Below are positions 21,820-32,513 of a DNA stretch of 64,000 nt, piece after piece. Position 1 is the first letter of the stretch. Each line of letters starts with the position of its first letter. A program made the translations under genes and the position numbers. The notes beneath the pieces were generated by a model. It was not told where the DNA came from. It saw only the letters and a program-made list of their open reading frames with translations, and did no database searches. This stretch comes from Pohlia nutans (Eukaryota > Streptophyta > Bryopsida > Bryales > Mniaceae): NCBI GenBank assembly GCA_022496805.1, contig CM040088.1:17639001-17703000 (forward strand). The letters are read 5' to 3'.

Positions 21820-23253
21820 ATGGTTGAGGATGATGCACTCCGAGGAAGAGAGGGCCTCAACGCTAGAACAATTCAGCAATTTCCAGAGCATTTTCGAGGA
21901 CAACGTCCTGCAAATTTGGTGAAAGCCAACCGTTGGTGGCATCAGCGCCATGATTTTACGAATGAAGAAGGTACTGTTGGATCCACATCTTGCTCTCGTG
22001 GTCTTGTTCAAAAAAGAAGGCGTCTTTATCCTAAAGCTAAAGCAGGTCGCGGACAGAAACGAAGTCCATGGGTCCAATATTTGTATCCAAAGGTCCTTGA
22101 CACATTTGAACAATATAAAAAAGCAGGAGTTAAGTTCTCAGCCAAACTTCTTCGTGAGTTAACATTGTCCATTCTAACAGCGCCCGATTCTGAGTATAAC
22201 ATCCATTCTGTTGATCCTAAAGATGGTATATTGCTTGTGACTAAGATTAGTAACAGTTGGATCCAACAGTTTATGGATTCACAGAATGTAGTCCTTTTAT
22301 CCCAACGTGGTAGATTGGTATGCAGCCCATCAAAAGAATTGCATATAGAAATGCAAACTGCATACCATATGGGAGTTTTACATAGAGGATTTTTGTCAGG
22401 AATTTTTCAGGAACATCTTATGGAAAACCTAGATGAAACTCATTTTGTTGTTAATTTAGATAATGGTAAGACTCTAGGGTTTCGTGGTGACACAACCGTT
22501 AAATATGCAGATGTTGTCTCATGAGGAGAGTCCATGACCCTTGTTGTTAGAATTTCAGGGGGGCGTCGTTCTACCATAGAAGCTCCTATGATTATTTTCA
22601 CAAATGAAAATAGGAGCTATCCTATTCGGGGGTTAATTGACAATGTTCCTGGGGTCACTTATAGGTCTGGTCCTAAAGGATGGATGGATAAATGTATTCT
22701 CCCTGAATTTTTTTCAGATCCTCGTGCATACCAAAGTGATCCTCATGGGCAGCAAAAAATCGTATGGTTAGATAACTGTAGCGGTCACACAATGACACCT
22801 AGATTAGAAGCAGTCCTAACTTCCAAACATACTAAAATTTTTTATCTTCCTCCATGTTCTACTCATTTGTGTCAACCCGCGGATACATTTATTATTTCCA
22901 AAATTAAGGACTCATGGACTAGGAGATGGGAAGCTAAGAAGACCGAATTGATACAAGCCAATGCATGGCAAGATCAAGCCCGCGTAGATGGCCAATGGTC
23001 AGGGAAGTTAATCAACCCTGGCAAACGTTTTTTCCTTGAATTAGCTGCTCTTTGTATTGATGATGTTAACAGAGAGGTAGATCCTGACAACATTTCATAT
23101 GCTAGAAAAGCTATGATTCGTTGTGGTTTAGCATTAGGGCTTGATAGTTCTTGGAATGTTACTCAGTTATTTCCGCATTTACAGGAAATTATTGCAAAAC
23201 ACTTGCAATACTTCCAAGGACAAGATGTGCCACCATTTGTTAGGGCACCATGA
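21820..23253 (+). pseudogene. pogo/Fot-like DDE transposase with one in-frame TGA
   Basis: A single frame of 478 codons is broken only by TGA at 22522-22524 (codon 235). The product would bind and cut the ends of the surrounding element. The N-terminal third is basic and contains a helix-turn-helix-like stretch ending near WIQQFMDSQNVVLLSQ. The catalytic core has Asp205 in ENLDETHF, Asp318 in IVWLDNCSGH and Asp355 in HLCQPAD, a D-D(36)D arrangement with the YLPPCSTHLCQPAD motif of pogo/DDE_1 transposases. It is called a pseudogene because of the TGA. Readthrough, or an intact sister copy elsewhere, cannot be excluded. The start may also lie in an upstream exon, since a stop precedes the ATG at 21799. 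Confidence 0.85.
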
Positions 23254-23799
23254 ATTATAGGCTTTATTTGTTTTTATATTAAAGATGTTGGTATATAAAT
23301 AAAGCTATGTTTTGTATTTTATTTTATTTATACATGCTCTATATTCTGTATGCTCTATTTTATTTTTAGTTAATGTTTGTCTTGGTGTTAAGTACTCTAT
23401 AATTTTCTTTGTTCTATACTTAGGAAGCTAAAATTCAAATGAATGTCTCTTTTAGCATGCTAAATTGTGGTTTTTTGTGACGTTTCTCAAAGAAATTTCC
23501 TTTGTCTTTATTTTGCATTCTCAAAGTTGAGTTCCATTAAGTTTAAATTTTGTAATATCAAATTCCTAGCATATTACATTTTCAATGAGGCTCTCATATT
23601 CTACCTCCAATTCTTCATTTGAAGATCTACAAAAAATGTCATCTAACACTAAATGCGCTTTTGTAGATATTCAAAGTTACTAATTGGTACAAATAGTGTT
23701 AGAGTTGACATTTAGTGTTCTAACACTATGAAGACAATTGACATTTAGCGTTTTCGTCGGCTATTAGTGTTTCCAACACTAATCTACCTATTTAGTGTA

Positions 23800-24977
23800 C
23801 CACTCTAAAGCCACAAAGTGAGTCCGACATGTAGTCCGACATGTAGTGTCAACAAGACTATCTTGCAAGGTAGTGTAAGGACATTTCAGCCCAATCGTTG
23901 ATAACAATTTCAGAAGATCAATAACAGCAGCTCTGGTTTGTAGTGTTGAATTTGTACATTAAAAATTACTGTGGATGGTTCATAAAATCATTCAAAAAAA
24001 TCATTTAATTATTGTACCCCACAATAATAACACTAACTTGCATTAAACCCAAAGTTTTGTGAGTTTGCAAGACACATCAATATGAAGATTCACAATATTT
24101 AAGGCAAAATCCACAATACAGTACACAGTTTTCATTCCCTCTCGAGCAATGTGATTGCCAGTCAACATTCGTCCATTTCCATCTATTTTCATTAAATTGC
24201 ATCCAATATTTCATCCAATATTTATAAAATCATAAGACCATATTCATCTAAATTACAATTTGTGAGGGTCAATTCAATTTCAGATCGAAATTGAATTTCC
24301 ACATCAGAATTTGATATATCCACGTCACCCTGAAACACATGTGGCACTTTTTGCTAAGAAAATAATTAATATATGTCAACTGACCACAACATAGGATAGT
24401 CTCCACTATCAGTATTCAAACTCTCACACTAATTTCAAAGAAGTTGCGTTCAGCTACAAAAACATCTACGCATGTGGGAAAAATCTTCATCCTTGAACAT
24501 TTTGCAACCCACAGTGTAATTACGGCCCACAGTAATTGCGATTTAAGATGTCTTTAGATAAGAGTTTATGCTGAGCTTCAATGAACGGGAAAGTGCAATC
24601 AGAGTGGGCACCACAAACAAAGAAGAAAGTACAGTACAGAACACTTTTCCTCGCAGAAAGATCTACAGATCTGGAAGAAACCCAAATACTCTACTTGATA
24701 TGAAGATTCGGCAACCGACAATACATTTTGTGGTCCAGAATTTTTGAACTCAGAGTAAGGTATTTGCACTTTAAGATGTAGGACAACGAACAGGTCAGTC
24801 CACAAATAGTAACTCCAATCCCTCTTGAGTCAATTTTAGCCTACTTTCCAATGAGGCAGACCCAAAAGACAATAATATTGCCAGTGGTGAACAATCGAAA
24901 TGTACTACGTGATTGGCACGCAGTGTCTGGCAAATACCTTACTCGTTTTCATTCCAACGGGCCTTTTGAAAAAGCTT
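23800..24977. other. unassigned AT-rich intergenic sequence
   Basis: No gene, terminal repeat or tandem array is convincing. The doubled string GTCCGACATGTAGT at 23822-23849 is a minor local duplication. Confidence 0.3.
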
Positions 24978-24980
24978 TTA

Positions 24981-25458
24981 GAGCATTCCCACCCATGGCC
25001 TCAACAAGTGGCCTTGGAAAGTGATTTGAGAGGGCCCTGTAGCAGTGAGAGTGGCCTTCACAATTCTGCAGACCCACCGTGGAGATTCAAAACTGGCAAA
25101 ATGCATTTAAGCCACCACATGTATTTGAGTCCCCACATGCAATTGAGTGGGCCAGGGTTGATCTCATTGAAATTTGAACATGTACAAGCCATGTCACAGG
25201 CCGGCCATGATTTGAAGTAGCATTTCCCAATGCAAAAGCATGTCCAGGCCATTAATGAAGATGATTATCCCACAAATAGCCCGGATTTCAAGCTCAAGAA
25301 GAAAATAGGAGACTCCACAACCTAGCGTGGCAAAGCTGATTTCTACAGAGGCCTTGCAAGAGAGGCCACTGGCAAACCCAAGGGTGGGAGAGAAAAAAGT
25401 GTGAGGCCACTCTACAGTGCCAAAAGGCCATTTGTTGAGGGCAAGGGTGGCCATGCTC
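24981..25458 (+). mobile_element. 478-bp GAGCAT-ended element, left copy of an inverted pair
   Basis: The ends are GAGCATTCCCACCCATGGCC and GGGTGGCCATGCTC, bordered by TTA (24978-24980) and TAA (25459-25461). The TWA border fits PIF/Harbinger-type insertion. The open frames inside are mirrored in the second copy and look non-functional. Confidence 0.75.
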
Positions 25459-25514
25459 TAAGAAGCTCCTCGTTTCAATTTGCAGGTTGATGAGTGGACA
25501 TCTGGATATAGTAA

Positions 25515-25992
25515 GAGCATGGCCACCCTTGCCCTCAACAAGTGGCCTTTTGGCACTGTAGAGTGGCCTCACACTTTTTTCTCTCCCACCCTTGGGTTTG
25601 CCAATGGCCTCTCTTGCAAGGCCTCTGTAGAAATCAGCTTTGCCACGCTAGGTTGTGGAGTCTCCTATTTTCTTCTTGAGCTTGAAATCCGGGCTATTTG
25701 TGGAATAATCATCTTCATTAATGGCCTGGACATGCTTTTGCATTGGGAAATGCTACTTCAAATCATGGCCGGCCTGTGACATGGCTTGTACATGTTCAAA
25801 TTTCAATGAGATCAACCCTGGCCCACTCAATTGCATGTGGGGACTCAAATACATGTGGTGGCTTAAATGCATTTTGCCAGTTTTGAATCTCCACGGTGGG
25901 TCTGCAGAATTGTGAAGGCCACTCTCACTGCTACAAGGCCCTCTCAAATCACTTTCCAATGCCACTTGTTGAGGCCATGGGTGGGAATGCTC
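25515..25992 (-). mobile_element. 478-bp GAGCAT-ended element, right copy in opposite orientation
   Basis: It is nearly identical to 24981-25458 read on the other strand, of equal length, 56 bp away. It starts GAGCATGGCCACCC and ends GGGTGGGAATGCTC, and the TTA at 25993-25995 is shared with the next element. Confidence 0.8.
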
Positions 25993-25995
25993 TTA

Positions 25996-26307
25996 GAGCA
26001 TGGCCACCCATGGCCTCACAGGGTCTCTGACCTCAAGAAGTGGATGAAAAGTTTCAAGGGGCCTTTCAAAATGCTTCTTGACTCTGGATTCTAGCGTGTT
26101 AGAAATTGGGCCTTGAAATCACTATTGAGTTGACTATTCGATGATTATTCCTCTCATTCTACTTGTGATTGGTCCATTGACTATTTGATTCGCACTTTTG
26201 ATACGTGAAGGGCGTGCAAGGGTGGGGGAGTGTGAGTGCAAGGGCCCTTCACATGTAGATGAATAATTTGAGAGGGTTAGTCCTAGCGTGCATGGGTGGG
26301 AATGCTC
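25996..26307 (+). mobile_element. 312-bp GAGCAT-ended MITE
   Basis: It begins GAGCATGGCCACCCATGGCC and ends CATGGGTGGGAATGCTC, with TTA on both sides (25993-25995, 26308-26310). Its body matches 34994-35296 (for example TAGCGTGTTAGAAATTGGGC). Confidence 0.8.
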
Positions 26308-26310
26308 TTA

Positions 26311-26640
26311 GAATGCAAAAGATAAACTTCAGTCACCGCTTTCCCAACATAGAACAAATCCATAGTTGCTTGCATGCATAAGATATCTTTCTCGGACTCC
26401 TCTTTCAAGAATCTAATATTGGCACCAAAGGTGAGAGATCTCTTCCAGCCATATGGTAGGTGGAAACAAGGATGGGGTCTCATAACACTGTAACTTAGAT
26501 CTGAACCACACAAACGAATTAAACATCACGTGTTGAAACTCACCAGTCAAAAGGGTGAAGAGCTTGTTGGAGTTTCCATCGTTCTCATGCTGAAAAAAGA
26601 GCATTACAGTACTCGCATCATCAAAGTTCCTGAATGATTG
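26311..26640 (-). other. coding-like stretch, possible exons of an unidentified gene
   Basis: On the minus strand one frame gives FRNFDDASTVMLFFQHENDG and LFTLLTG followed by a good splice donor (GTGAGT). A second frame gives GANIRFLKEESEKDILCMQ and DLFYVGKAVTEVYLLHS. The style is that of real coding exons, but I cannot name the protein and the phases do not join simply. It may be a broken or partial gene. Confidence 0.3.
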
Positions 26641-26944
26641 AATCACGTTTTTACTCTAATACTCCAAAGACAATGTTATTGATTGAGCCCACCGACATAA
26701 GAACAAACATGACCACATCACACAGAAAGCAGAACATAACAAAACAGATAACGAAACCTTCGACACTACAAACGGATCCGAATATCAGATTGATCATTCC
26801 ATTACCAGACATGGAATAACACGAAAATCCATAGGGGACAATTTCAAACCAAGGCTAGACCGAGTCCAGAATAAGATGAGACTATCATAAAACTCCAGAC
26901 GTAAACTATGGACTTCCATATACTCTTGATTGTATGAAGGTCTC

Positions 26945-27150
26945 CCTGACATGCCATCACAAAACCCTCAGAACAGTTGAGTTTCAAAAATGAAGAACAG
27001 CAGATTCAACAGCAAGGCAAAGTTCATAATGAAGGCCGACACATGTATCCCTGCCATACCATTCCAAAACTCTCGGAAAAAATTGGGTTTCAAAAGTGAA
27101 CAACAGCAGATCCAACAGCAAAGAAAAGTTCATACATACAGAAGGAGAGG
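26945..27150 (+). repeat. tandem duplication of about 105 bp
   Basis: GTTTCAAAAATGAAGAACAG with CAGCAGATTCAACAGCAA (26980-27028) recurs as GTTTCAAAAGTGAACAACAG with CAGCAGATCCAACAGCAA (about 27086-27134). The preceding 30 bp are also related. Confidence 0.65.
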
Positions 27151-27459
27151 GAAGCAATGGACACAGAAGCGGAATGGAAGTAACATGGAATTTGGCATTG
27201 AAGTGCACAAATTGAACCTACCGCCGTTCGTAATTCCTAAACCCATCACTATGCATACACCATACCCTCATAGAGCTTGCAATTCGGGCTCCAGACAACA
27301 CCAAAATACGCTACTGCTTAATCATCTTCTTCATTGTCTGGAATCAATCAGTCTTTCACCTGCCTGTTTTGTTATCGGGCTCATAACCGATACCACCACC
27401 TAGTTTGTTTTTTTTCCTCCATTTTTTTTCTTTTTCTTAATACAACACCAAAGGAAAGG
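27151..27459. other. region 3' of the LOL gene
   Basis: This stretch should contain the LOL 3' UTR on the minus strand. A pyrimidine-rich run lies at 27404-27438. Nothing else is recognised. Confidence 0.3.
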
Positions 27460-28056
27460 TTACCTCCGATCAGTGGAAACCCCAACAGCCACATTACTGA
27501 CAAGCTTGCCGCTCTCATCAAGAGTCATAGGATTCTCCACCACGACGGTCTGGGAATGCGAGGGCGGGTTGCCGGGAGGGGGGTTAGAAGGGCCCGTGGG
27601 GGGAGGTCTTGGGAGCGGGATGCGCATGTTGTTGGCGGCTGTTGGCGGCATGGCGATGGACGTAACGAACTGGCAGAGAGCGCATTTGACGCTCTGGGCG
27701 CCGTAAGCGTACATAAGCGTCATGCCGCAGCCGCCGCAATTGATGTGGGCGACTTGCGGCGCTTCCATAGCCAAGTTCACCGTGTGGCAGCACGAGCACT
27801 GCACGCTGGTGGCGCCCCGCATGTACATCAGCAGCGTCCGGCACCCCGCGCACACCAGCTGCGCCATCTCCGTGCCGTGCGCCGGCACCTGCGTCACGGT
27901 GTGGCACAGCGCGCATCGCACATTGCTCGCGCCGTGAGGGTACACAAGCAACGTGCGACATCCATTGCAAATCAACTGCCCTTGCTGCTGCTGCTGCTGC
28001 ACCTGTCCACCTTGCTGCTGTTGCTGCTGTTGCCCTTGCATCGGTTGATATGGCAT
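27460..28056 (-). CDS. LOL1: LSD1/LOL-type zinc-finger protein
   Basis: The gene encodes a 198-residue protein related to Arabidopsis LSD1 and LOL1, which are plant regulators of cell death and stress responses acting in nucleus and cytoplasm. Three copies of the family zinc finger are visible with all cysteines: [19 protein letters not shown] (30-51), [19 protein letters not shown] (69-90) and [19 protein letters not shown] (107-128). The C-terminus keeps the diagnostic [20 protein letters not shown] block. A Gln-rich N-terminus (residues 7-27, CAG/CAA codons) precedes the fingers. The ATG at 28056 fits the family, although an in-frame ATG 21 codons upstream exists. The coding region is one uninterrupted frame, whereas flowering-plant relatives have introns, so intron loss or a retrocopy is possible. 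The whole frame is intact, so I take it as functional. Whether it is LSD1 or LOL1 orthologous is not settled. Confidence 0.93.
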   Translation of the reverse strand: MPYQPMQGQQQQQQQGGQVQQQQQQGQLICNGCRTLLVYPHGASNVRCALCHTVTQVPAHGTEMAQLVCAGCRTLLMYMRGATSVQCSCCHTVNLAMEAPQVAHINCGGCGMTLMYAYGAQSVKCALCQFVTSIAMPPTAANNMRIPLPRPPPTGPSNPPPGNPPSHSQTVVVENPMTLDESGKLVSNVAVGVSTDRR

Positions 28057-28286
28057 CTTCCAATTGACACAAAACTCAAATTCGCCCTCCACAGTCAATC
28101 CCAAATTCTGATCTCGCAACGCTCCTTAACCTAACAACCAGATCTCTCGAATCAGACAACCTAGAGCCGAATCCGACGCTCTTAAATTACAAAACTAAAT
28201 CGCAACCGACCTTGTTTTCCAACCCCAGCTTCCCAGAAAATGCCTACACGAGATCTTCAATATGGAACAACTTTGAAACACGGCAA

Positions 28287-28288
28287 TC

Positions 28289-28319
<31 letters not shown>

Positions 28320-28340
28320 AAGAAGAAGAAGAAGAAGAAG
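28287..28340. repeat. (AAG)n microsatellite upstream of LOL
   Basis: About 17 AAG units on the plus strand read as CTT repeats in the sense of the LOL gene, about 230 bp before its start. CTT-rich leaders are common in plant genes, so it may lie in the 5' UTR. Confidence 0.85.
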
Positions 28341-28921
28341 AGGAAAGGGGACGGAAAGATTGATGAGTATCGGCGTTCGGATTGATTACCACTAAACCGG
28401 AGTTGATTAAGAACTCGGGCTTGCCGTCAGAAGGAGACAACGCGAGCGGAGAACACAAATAGCTGAATAGGGACGAGAGGGCAGGAGGAAGACGACGACG
28501 TAGCTCCCTGTTTGAATACCGTATCACTTCCGTATTCGTATGTATTGGTAGATGTATTGTATTGGGGGTATGATTAATGGGGTAATAATAGGGGGAGCCG
28601 GCTCCATGACGGGACTGGCTGGGTGTCTTGATGGGGTAATTGATTGGTAAGTTCTATTTGGCGGCCGGCTCGGTAGGTACCTGTGAGGAGTTGCTTGGTA
28701 GGTCGTAAAGTGCTCGGGCTGAAGTGGCAGATCATGTTGCACTTTTCGCCTTTTTTCAGGCTGTAAGTACTTTTTACCATGATGTTTGTTTACAGGCGAA
28801 TTTCATTATTCTCATTCTTTTATATCTTGCCAATGATAACATAGCAAAGAGCCAGTGGGGAGATGTAAAAAGATGAAAAGTGAGTCCAATCACAATGCTC
28901 ATTCTAATCTTCAACCGTAAT
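28341..28921 (-). promoter_or_regulatory. presumed LOL promoter and leader region
   Basis: The stretch next to 28340 is GC-richer and pyrimidine-rich on the gene strand, which suits a leader. The sequence beyond 28550 turns AT-rich. No firm TATA box or start site can be assigned. Confidence 0.3.
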
Positions 28922-29242
28922 TTAATCCCTAAACGTATGAAAATGCATTTGCGGTAAGTTGAACATGATGTATTTTTTTTGTATTTGGAATGGATCCACA
29001 CCCTTAAACCGATGGTGCAGTAGTAATCACCAAAAATGACATCACACAAGAGAACTCCCCATAGACTTGTGACAGAGAGGAAAGAAGAGAGAGTTCACTA
29101 ATTGTGAAAAAAATAAAATAAATGATGTCATCTTAGGATTCCACTTTTTGTCTTAGGGTATCAATTTAGAGCTTCTTGTTGGTAGTAAATGCCAATTATA
29201 CAACAACGTATCTACTATCTCCATGGGACATTTAAGGGTTAA
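28922..29242. mobile_element. TTAA-flanked MITE, family I copy 1
   Basis: It starts TTAATCCCTAAACGTATGAA and ends GGGACATTTAAGGGTTAA. The inner strings TGTATTTGGAATGG and CAACGTATCTACTAT are shared with 30273-30502. Confidence 0.65.
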
Positions 29243-29271
29243 GGTGGGTAAAGTGAGTAAGCGTGTAAGGT

Positions 29272-29514
29272 TTAACCCCTAAAGTGAACCAAGAAGTCCA
29301 AATTGTTTTTATTGGTAGTTTTGAGTAGGTCTTAATATGTGAAGTTTCTTTTGTTCAAATTTATTTGTTGTTTTTTATCAATGCATGTAATATTCTTCAA
29401 CAATTCCGATGATATAAAGGTTGGTCTCATCTTAATTATATTTTTCCATAATATAATCGATTTAATTTTTTGTTATTTGAAAATGATAAATCTTGATCCG
29501 ACTTTAGAGGTTAA
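29272..29514 (+). mobile_element. family A MITE
   Basis: It starts TTAACCCCTAAAGTGAACCA and ends GACTTTAGAGGTTAA, and its 243-bp body aligns with 10195-10433. Confidence 0.75.
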
Positions 29515-30272
29515 ATAATGTTCGGGAGGGATTGTGGGAATGGGAAAATGAGAAGTGACTTCTTTTAGAATTCTTTTGGTGCATGTCACCAACACACACT
29601 TCAAAAGAGTCATTTTTATTATATTTGATCCAAAATTACCTTAACTTTAATGAGTCAAGGTAATTCAAAATTGAGAAGCAGCACAAGTATATAACATTTT
29701 TTAAAACAATATTTAGAAAAAAGGAGTAGTTTGTGAAACAAAACTATATCATTGACAACTTTGCTATAATTATAATTACAATGCCATGCATGTTTTTGCA
29801 AACAATATACACCTAATAAATAATAAATAAAAAGTGAAAATTGGGTTTTAACCCCTAAAATTTGTCGGTGGTTTTGAGCCAAAAAAAATTGCCAAAAAAA
29901 ATAGTCATTTTAGAGTTTGATATTTTGGTTGGAAAGAAATATGAGAAGATCAAATTGTAACTGTAAATTATTTTTTCTAATTGGACGTAGAACATGACCA
30001 AAAACATTTTGAGTGAATTCTTCACAATCTATGAGAGTCAAGCAATCAACATACAAAATTGTTTTTCACTACGTGTCCATGGGTGTTTTAACACTTCAAA
30101 ATTTAATTTAAAAAAAAAGGTAGAGCCTATTGAATTGGGTTTACTAACTTATTTGTGGTATATATGCATAGGTTGATAAGTAACATACAAAAAATTAGGC
30201 CTGGAATGGAAATTTTGAGAAGGTTGCGGTCCTTCCACTACAATACAAAGGCCCATGGCAAACAATGTGGAG
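29515..30272. other. unassigned AT-rich sequence
   Basis: TTTTAACCCCTAAAATTTG near 29847 is a lone TTAA-type terminus. No partner end, gene or repeat is supported. Confidence 0.3.
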
Positions 30273-30502
30273 TTAACCCTTAAATGTCCAGATTGGCCAT
30301 TCCGGCCAATGTACACGAGCGTATTTCATTGTATTTGGAATGGTTCTACACCTCCTATGAGTATTGTATCAAAAGTAAAATTAAAATACATGTCTACATG
30401 GTCTTAAAAGCTATTGGGATCTCAATTTGAAACTTTCTACTCATAACAAATGTTAAATATACGGCAACGTATCTACTATTCCCTAAATCCTTCAAGGGTT
30501 AA
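30273..30502. mobile_element. TTAA-flanked MITE, family I copy 2
   Basis: This 230-bp element runs from TTAACCCTTAAATGTCCAGA to CCTTCAAGGGTTAA. It contains the family I strings TTGTATTTGGAATGG and GGCAACGTATCTACTATTCC. Confidence 0.75.
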
Positions 30503-30844
30503 ATAAACACAGATGATTTCACCAAAAAATTTGAATAAATTTTATTCTCTCTTGAATTTACAAAAACACTTTTCACTTCATCTATTTCAATTAGGTTCCT
30601 CTGTAGCATGTGAGGCCTTGACATGAATTCTCATTGACAAGGTTTGCTTTCAATTTTGGCAAAATAGAAGAAGAACAAAATTTTCAATCCTTTACAACAA
30701 AAATACACCAAACATTGTAATTATTGTGGGTTCAAAATTATTGAAGTGTTCCAAATATACTTTGAATTACCAAATCTTTAAATTACAAAGATTTCTCCCA
30801 CACACATAGATATTTTGTAGTAGAGAGCAACTTCTTTATAATTA
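30503..30844. other. unassigned AT-rich sequence
   Basis: Nothing is recognised in this gap between two mobile elements. Confidence 0.3.
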
Positions 30845-30932
30845 GTAAACAAAAGAATCCACTTAGGACCTACTCAAAATTACAAAATGAAACATGAGGC
30901 CCAATTTGGGCTTTTTGGTCTTTAGGAGTTAG
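30845..30932 (-). mobile_element. family A MITE, terminal fragment
   Basis: ATCCACTTAGGACCTACTCA through GGTCTTTAGGAGTTAG matches one end of family A. The terminal TTAG (mutated TTAA) is also the start of the next element. Confidence 0.6.
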
Positions 30933-31747
30933 CGCTCTAGTGCCTAAGAGGCCACTATTTGGTCATTGTTTGACATTTTTTCTGATATAGGTCCACAACT
31001 ATTGTGAATGGGACTGTATTGTTTGAAGAAACGGAAGAAGGGGTGTGCCATGTGCATCTTATGCAAAAAGATTCTTTTGATTTGGAGTTGTGAAGCTATT
31101 AAAATACCTATGTACAAAACACCAAAATAGTGCAAATACTTCAAAACACAACAAATACTTATAAATACAACACACGTACTCTGTGGTATTTTTGTGTTTG
31201 GAAGTTTGTTATCTAATTTGTTTTTATTTTTGGATTGTCTTCTCTTGTTCATGTTCTATTAGTATATATGTATTCTGATCTTGATCAATGTACTAACTCC
31301 TTACATATTTTAGCATATAATATTTTGTCCTAAGTTGTATATAGATAAGTCACTTTTACTTATAAGATTCACAATAATTATGCGTAAGTCCGTCCTTGAC
31401 ATGAAACATTGTAATGGAGAGGTGTTGACATCTAGGTCATTGTTGAATATCTTCACTTTTCTTTTTGAAAATTTAACCCAAAATCTATTTAACTTTGAAG
31501 TTGCACCCTCCAAAATCTCATTTTTGAGTGTGCATTATACAGTTCAAAGACATACTATAATCTTCCAAACCAAGAGTCCGATCTCACCAAGGTTTAACTG
31601 GCACTTGTTTGATTAAGCTATGTTTACATTTATGTGGTTGGATATTATTAATAGTATTCCTAATTTCAATAGAGAGAGTTAATTTTTTTTTTGAATTACC
31701 AAAAAATTGTGGTTTCTTCATAACCACCTTGGGCACTAAAGGATTAA
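30929..31747 (-). mobile_element. TTAA-flanked element, family J copy 1
   Basis: It ends ACCACCTTGGGCACTAAAGGATTAA, and its left end is a decayed version (CTCTAGTGCCTAAG). The body, including the inverse of GATTTTGGAGGGTG, matches 35737-36463 and 50077-51031. Length is about 820 bp and it is non-coding. Confidence 0.7.
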
Positions 31748-31969
31748 CCCTTAAAAGTCCCTTGGGGATAGTAGATACGTTGGCGTACATTAGACATTTG
31801 TTGTAAGTAGAAAGTTCCAAATTGAGACCTCAATAACTCATTAAAACCACATTAACATGAATTTTAACTTTACTTTTGATCTTAAACCCATAGGAGGTAT
31901 AGGACCATTCCAAATACAATGGATTGTTGTTGTATAATATTGGTCTGAATGGGCTCTTTGGACCTTTAA
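31744..31969 (-). mobile_element. TTAA-flanked MITE, family I copy 3
   Basis: It runs from TTAACCCTTAAAAGTCCC to TTTGGACCTTTAA and contains GATAGTAGATACGTTG and CCATTCCAAATACAATG, the inverse of family I strings. Both terminal TTAAs are shared with neighbours. Confidence 0.7.
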
Positions 31970-32513
31970 CCCCTAAATGACCAAATGACCGATTTATGGT
32001 CGTTGCCTTTTTTTTATGGGATGCTCAAGATGAAAAATATATATTTTTATGAAAAATAAAAAATATTCTCAAATAGGAAATCAAGTCTACTTTCCAACCC
32101 AATTTGAATCATGTCAATCCAAATTAAACTCCACCGAGAAGAAATTTTCCAAAGACAAACAACTCAATATTGTCCTAATGTTATAAAACATACTATTTCA
32201 GGAAATTGATGATGTTATCTCCTTTGAAATTATTGCCTTTTAAAATTTTAGAATATAATGTTTAATTTTAACAAATTATACAAAATTTCAAATTCTAAAA
32301 ATAAAATATGAAATTTCTATGAATATTCAATGATAAATGCTTTTAAATCATTAAATGAGTATCTAATTTTTTTTAAAGTTTGACAGTATGGATAATTACT
32401 AAACATCATGTTTTACATTTTCTCTTTTGGACCAAACTTCATCAAAGTTCCAAAAGTAACATTTTGTAACACATCTAGGTTTTGCCCTTATCCCTCTGTC
32501 ATTTAGGGGTTAA
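31966..32513 (+). mobile_element. TTAA-flanked element, family E copy 1
   Basis: It starts TTAACCCCTAAATGACCAAA and ends CTGTCATTTAGGGGTTAA. Its right part (ACACATCTAGGTTTT) matches 42151-42726. Confidence 0.7.

Larger units (their letters stand above)
19630..23797 (+). mobile_element. pogo-like Tc1/mariner transposon carrying host gene fragments
   Basis: The ends are perfect inverted repeats of 23 bp that begin CACTAAATAGGTAGATTAGT. TA lies directly outside each end (19628-19629, 23798-23799), matching the TA target of Tc1/mariner elements. Subterminal copies of TAGTGTTA/TAACACT recur near both ends (for example 19641, 19661, 19722, 23644, 23692, 23712). The 4168-bp body holds a DDE_1/pogo-type transposase near the right end. 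On the left it holds an antisense cytochrome P450 fragment and pieces of a YchF-type GTPase gene. The layout is a complete transposon that transduplicated host DNA. Confidence 0.85.

Noticed and set aside
19630..23797. CACTA (En/Spm) assignment because the ends read CACTA...TAGTG
   Set aside because: The flanks share TA, not a 3-bp repeat, and the transposase has pogo/DDE_1 motifs rather than those of the CACTA family.
25194..25779. Mirrored open frames of about 86 codons as a protein-coding gene
   Set aside because: They lie inside the two 478-bp inverted MITE copies, have no recognisable domain and are explained by low stop density.
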